Positions 60,276-64,000 of a stretch of 64,000 nt of DNA are shown here, piece after piece. A model generated the notes under the pieces. That model was not told where the DNA came from, did not search any database, and saw only the letters and a program-made list of their open reading frames with translations. How positions within the stretch are numbered: position 1 is the stretch's first letter; each line of letters opens with the position of its first letter. The position numbers and the translations under genes were made by a program. The stretch is from Pseudisothecium myosuroides (taxonomy: Eukaryota > Streptophyta > Bryopsida > Hypnales > Lembophyllaceae): positions 3,041,296 through 3,105,295 of the forward strand of contig OX637292.1 in the NCBI GenBank assembly GCA_951799445.1. The letters are read 5' to 3'.

Positions 60276-61410
60276 TTCGTTGTTCTTTTTGGATGAAGTC
60301 GACCAACCTTCATCCGTCCTACCCCTTATTGCTTAATTGAATTTAATGTGGTCAAATCAAGGCCAAATCTTAAGTGTAATATGGTTCTGGAAACTCCTCT
60401 TTCTAATCTGTGAATTTTTGAATTTAAACTTCTATTTTTCACTAACCCTACTTGCTAATCTTGGATTAAGGTTAATCAAGGAAATCAAAGCCAATTAGGG
60501 AAAAACCACAAGGGATTAATTCAATGGCTTACCTCATCACTGCCAGTGTTAGAAATGACCTCGTCCACGTCCGCATACGCATCCTTGTGCTCCATGGTAG
60601 TCACTCGTTTGGTTGGTTGTTCTTTTTTACAAAGCTCACTGCTTAATTTTACAAAATGATACACGCTTAATGATCTAACTTCTTTCTTTTCCTTCTTCCT
60701 TCTTTTTCTTTCTCCTCCTCCTCCTTCTACGCTAAGACTATTCCACCAAATGTATTGATGGTGGTCTTACACTACAACTTTGACTTCCAAGGTTCTTAAT
60801 GACACTCCTTTCTCTTACACCTCTTCCCTTTTTGTGTCATTCTAATCCAACTCCTAACGGTCACAATGGATTCTCCTAAATCTCCCCTAGAACCCACCTA
60901 ATTAAAGTGCTAGTGCACTATTTATTTCCTTCCTCCTTCTTGTCCTCTACTTCATCTTCTCCTCCTCTAATCCCCCTCCATTGCTTGTAGTTTGTGGTTT
61001 TTTCTTTGGTGAGAATGTTGGATTTTGGAGGTTGTGTGCAAGTGTGGTGGGTGGAGGTGTTACTCTTCTCCATTCTTTTTTTTCTCTAAACCTCTATCCC
61101 CTTCTAACCTTTAGACTAAGTAGTTCTTTCATTCCAATGTTTGGGGAGGCAAAAAAAATAGAACCCGACTCCCCTTGCTCTAGTGACTTGTTGGACTCCC
61201 AACTAGCCCTTGCTCCGATGACTTGCTGGACTCCCCGACCCAGCCCCGGTACCTGTCCCCTTGACTGCCCCGGTACTCGCTGTGACTACTCCAGTACCCA
61301 GCCCTTGATTGCCCAGTTGGCTATCTGATGCTTGGCTGGCTGGTTTGATGCTTTGGGCTGGCTAGTCTAATTCTTAGAGATATTATTTGTTATTAATTGG
61401 GTCTCTTTTC
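60276..61410. other. Intergenic DNA with pyrimidine-rich tract
   Basis: A CT-rich stretch (about 60680-60730). A C-rich patch at 61170-61320 repeats TGACTTG(T/C)TGGACTCCC. The plus-strand frame 60981-61328 looks compositional. Confidence 0.4.
60533..60595 (-). other. Possible first coding exon (21 codons)
   Basis: The minus strand reads ATG, then 20 codons giving an acidic peptide (MEHKDAYADVDEVISNTGSDE lies within one frame), then a good donor GAG/GTAAGCC. No continuing exon was recognised to the left. It could be a retroelement or gene fragment, or chance. Confidence 0.2.
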
Positions 61411-61520
61411 TTGCCTAAATTGGTTCCTGCGCTTGGGAGACCATGGATATTTGAAAACTAATGAAAATATCCTCACATGGATATTTGAAAACGAAGGTAG
61501 AAATGGTTGGGAGTTTGTAG

Positions 61521-61702
61521 AAAATGCCAAACTTTTCTAGATCCTAGAATCAAAGCTTCGCCATTAGAGGGGTAGTTGTAAAAATGCCAAATTCTTCTAG
61601 ACCCTATGATAAAAGCTTCGCCGTAACGGGGTAATCGTAAAAAAATGCCAAACTTTCCTAGGCCTTAGAGTCAAAGCTTCACCTTTCCGAGGGGGGTCCA
61701 CA
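61521..61702. repeat. 60-bp tandem repeat, three copies
   Basis: Units begin at 61521, 61581 and 61642 and share AAAATGCCAAA, TTCTAGAYCCTA and CAAAGCTTCGCC. A related CAAAGTTTTGCCATCCTGGA piece at about 61760 may be an older outlier. Confidence 0.85.
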
Positions 61703-64000
61703 CAACAAGGAAACTTTAGGGAAGGATAATAACACACTTAAAGAAAACTCACAGTTGAAGTTCAAAGTTTTGCCATCCTGGAAGGGGGTCAACTCAACAA
61801 GGAAAAAAGAAGATTAGAAGACAAAAAAATAAGAAAAGGGGGTTTAAAACACAATACAACTTCCATTAGTTAGTTCAAACTTACACACTAAAGGCCCCCC
61901 GAAGTGGCATCACCAAGGTACGGTGGGGAGTTACTCTAGGGTTAGTGCAAGACACAACCAAAAAGACTACTAAACCACACAAGTTAGCTCACAAGGACAG
62001 AAAAGATTCTCAACTCACAATTTAGTACAAAATGAGTACACAATGAATATACAATGAGTACACAATATCAAAATAGAAGGACCTCCAAGGACCTTCAAAA
62101 GCTTGAAATATAGCAACAATGGAGTCAAAAGTGCTCCGAAAACACCGTAGAGGTTTTTGGCTTCAAATGCCAAAATATCCAAAATAACTTAAACCCACGA
62201 ACCTAAAATAAGTCAGGAGGTGATTCTAGAGAGAGAAATGGGACCTTTATATAGGTTTCCAAGGGCCAACTCCCCCCCTCTACGTTCCTACTAGTAACCT
62301 TATCAACTTGGATTTTCATCTTCATCCTCAAAATTTTTCATCCTAATCCCTAAAATTTGACTATTTACCATCTATGCTAAACCAACATTTTAACTTTTGG
62401 ACATTAACTCCAAATGTCAAACGGATTGCGCCGTAGGCTCTAGATTGTTGTGTTTGCTCTTGGACCCCAATATCCTCTGAACTAGGACCAAAACCCATCG
62501 TAGGCTAGCCTAGATTAAAAACCAACTTAAGGGAAATTTCTAAATTTTGGAGCCTCCTATTTCGAGAAAAGTAAGTAGCTTAGAGTCTCCGGTAGGTGCA
62601 AGAGAGCAGGAAAGGACTCCTTGTTGACTTCGTTTGCCGTTGTATGACCTCGGAATGCCGGTCAACGTTGTGGGGACCTCGCCACGCGATTAATTCCCGA
62701 GAAATCTTGCCGGTTCGGGTACTTACCGCTATTGAAATGTCGTGAAACTTGTTGGAGCGCATTATTAACATAAAACAAACTAGTCTAATTTTTAGTGAGA
62801 TTTTATCACAACCTGGGTAGTTTACAAGAAATTCCCATTAGAGGTTAGAACAGTTGACCACCCGGAAGAGGTTCTTTTGCAAGTCGAAAGATGCTAGGAA
62901 TTTTTACGGGACCTCTCAGGGAGTCTCACAAAAGATGAGTAGGTTCATTTCTGTACCTGGCATAATTGGTCAGTGGAGATCTAAATTGGCCGTCTCTCCG
63001 AATTGTCGATGGCGCGGGAATCTTTTGCAAATGAGGAAATTTTGGCAAACCAATTTTGCCGTTGAACTCCTGACGTGGAATTTTTCCTGGTACACCATTC
63101 TTGAACAGTAGATTCCTCCACGGGCCCGTCTTGCGTTAGTGACTCCTACATGCTAACAATTGGGTATTTTTGGGAATTCATCGATCTATTGGGGAATTCA
63201 AAACCTAACTCTAAGACCCGATCTAGTGGCCTCACTTTGAATCCCTTAGACCGACCTAGTCATGAATTGCCACATTCACGATGGGATTTAGCCTTTGGGG
63301 GGCTATGTGACTTAAATCCAACAAACCCTACTATCTTGTGATTTTTACTCTATTTTTAAGCAAGGTTTGGAGAAGATCTAGGTATAAAATTAAAACTAGA
63401 CCAAATACTATAATGGATATGACACAATCCTATTTTGGTTCTACACTCTTTTTATGACTTTTTGTATACTTTTATCAACTTTAAATTGCAAATTTAAAAA
63501 AAAAAATCTACGAGTCCCAAGTGACAAATTGGGAGCTTACACCTCTCTCCCTTGGGGGGGAGACTATTGGTGCAGTAAAAAATGGCATGAGATAAAAAAT
63601 AGGGTCAATTTAATTCGTTGAAGAAAAATTTTATACTTTCGGTAGATCTACCATAGCATAGGTAAATAATACGTGCTTGGTGCATTTATAAAAAAATAGG
63701 GTAAGGAAAAAAGCCTTCATTTTTTAGTATAGTAGAAAAAGACAAGGTGTCAAACATTTGGATACCTCTAAAATTCCTTAGTAGGTTGAGTTTTCTAATT
63801 AATGGTTTGAGGGATTGGATGGGCGAGCTGTCCTAAATTTGAATTAACTTTAAATTAAGCTCTTAAACTTAACTTAATTTGGTGGTTTAGGTGGAAAACA
63901 TCTCCAATTCAAGCTAGGAGTTGCAATGGTACATTGCTAGTATTGTGTGATGCATTGGTCCTACTTCCAGTGTTATGGAAAACTTTTTGCTTGCGTTATT
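61703..64000. other. Unassigned DNA to the window edge
   Basis: 62.2-63.35 kb is GC-richer with short frames lacking known domains. A G-rich purine run near 63555-63562 (CTTGGGGGGGAGACTATTGG) loosely resembles the polypurine tract before a 3' LTR, but no LTR pair was found. Confidence 0.35.

Noticed and set aside
63480..63600. Possible polypurine tract and LTR start
   Set aside because: Only a G run followed by TATTGG. No matching LTR, primer-binding site or pol gene in the window.

Overview
The window looks like nuclear DNA from a plant or close plant relative (streptophyte). It is AT-rich and repeat-dominated, and has one clearly recognisable intact gene with many short GT-AG introns. That gene is SPIKE1 (SPK1), the plant DOCK-family Rho/ROP guanine nucleotide exchange factor. 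It lies on the minus strand from about 18.25 kb down to 5.64 kb. I traced 33 exons from start codon to stop codon by matching each translated piece to the remembered Arabidopsis SPK1 protein and by checking splice sites and phase. The divergence from Arabidopsis and the compact introns would suit a non-flowering land plant, but the species cannot be read from this window. Exon edges are my hand predictions.

Layout. 1-2.7 kb: unassigned DNA. 2.7-3.35 kb: two related foldback (palindromic) elements with CACTA-like tips. 3.8-4.3 kb: first TTAA-bounded element. About 5.0-5.6 kb: probable 3' UTR of SPK1. 5.64-18.25 kb: SPK1. 18.3-20.6 kb: probable 5' leader and promoter, ending in a GC-rich patch. 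20.6-53.9 kb: dense, often nested, non-autonomous DNA transposons. 54.6-57.1 kb: a diverged array with recurring motifs and roughly 190-bp spacing. 57.3-59.4 kb: a decayed retroelement-type open region with a DUF4283-like segment. 59.7-60.3 kb: a degenerate short-motif tract. 60.3-64 kb: mostly unassigned, with a three-copy 60-bp repeat.

Two groups dominate the mobile DNA. The first has TTAA target duplications and termini reading CCCCTAAA(G/T)G or close variants, which is piggyBac-like. At least nine copies are listed, plus one doubtful. Two insertions can be compared with an empty site elsewhere in the window. The second is a broad set of short elements bounded by TA and beginning AGGTA. 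They range from about 130 to 1,280 bp; members carry insertions of the first group, and one three-level nest occurs at 45.8-47.8 kb. Familiar plant types are also present: a Stowaway MITE, an Emigrant/pogo-like MITE, Harbinger-like elements and a tRNA-derived SINE. No transposase was recognised, so all appear to depend on proteins encoded elsewhere.

No rRNA, tRNA gene, CRISPR array or bacterial-type operon was seen.
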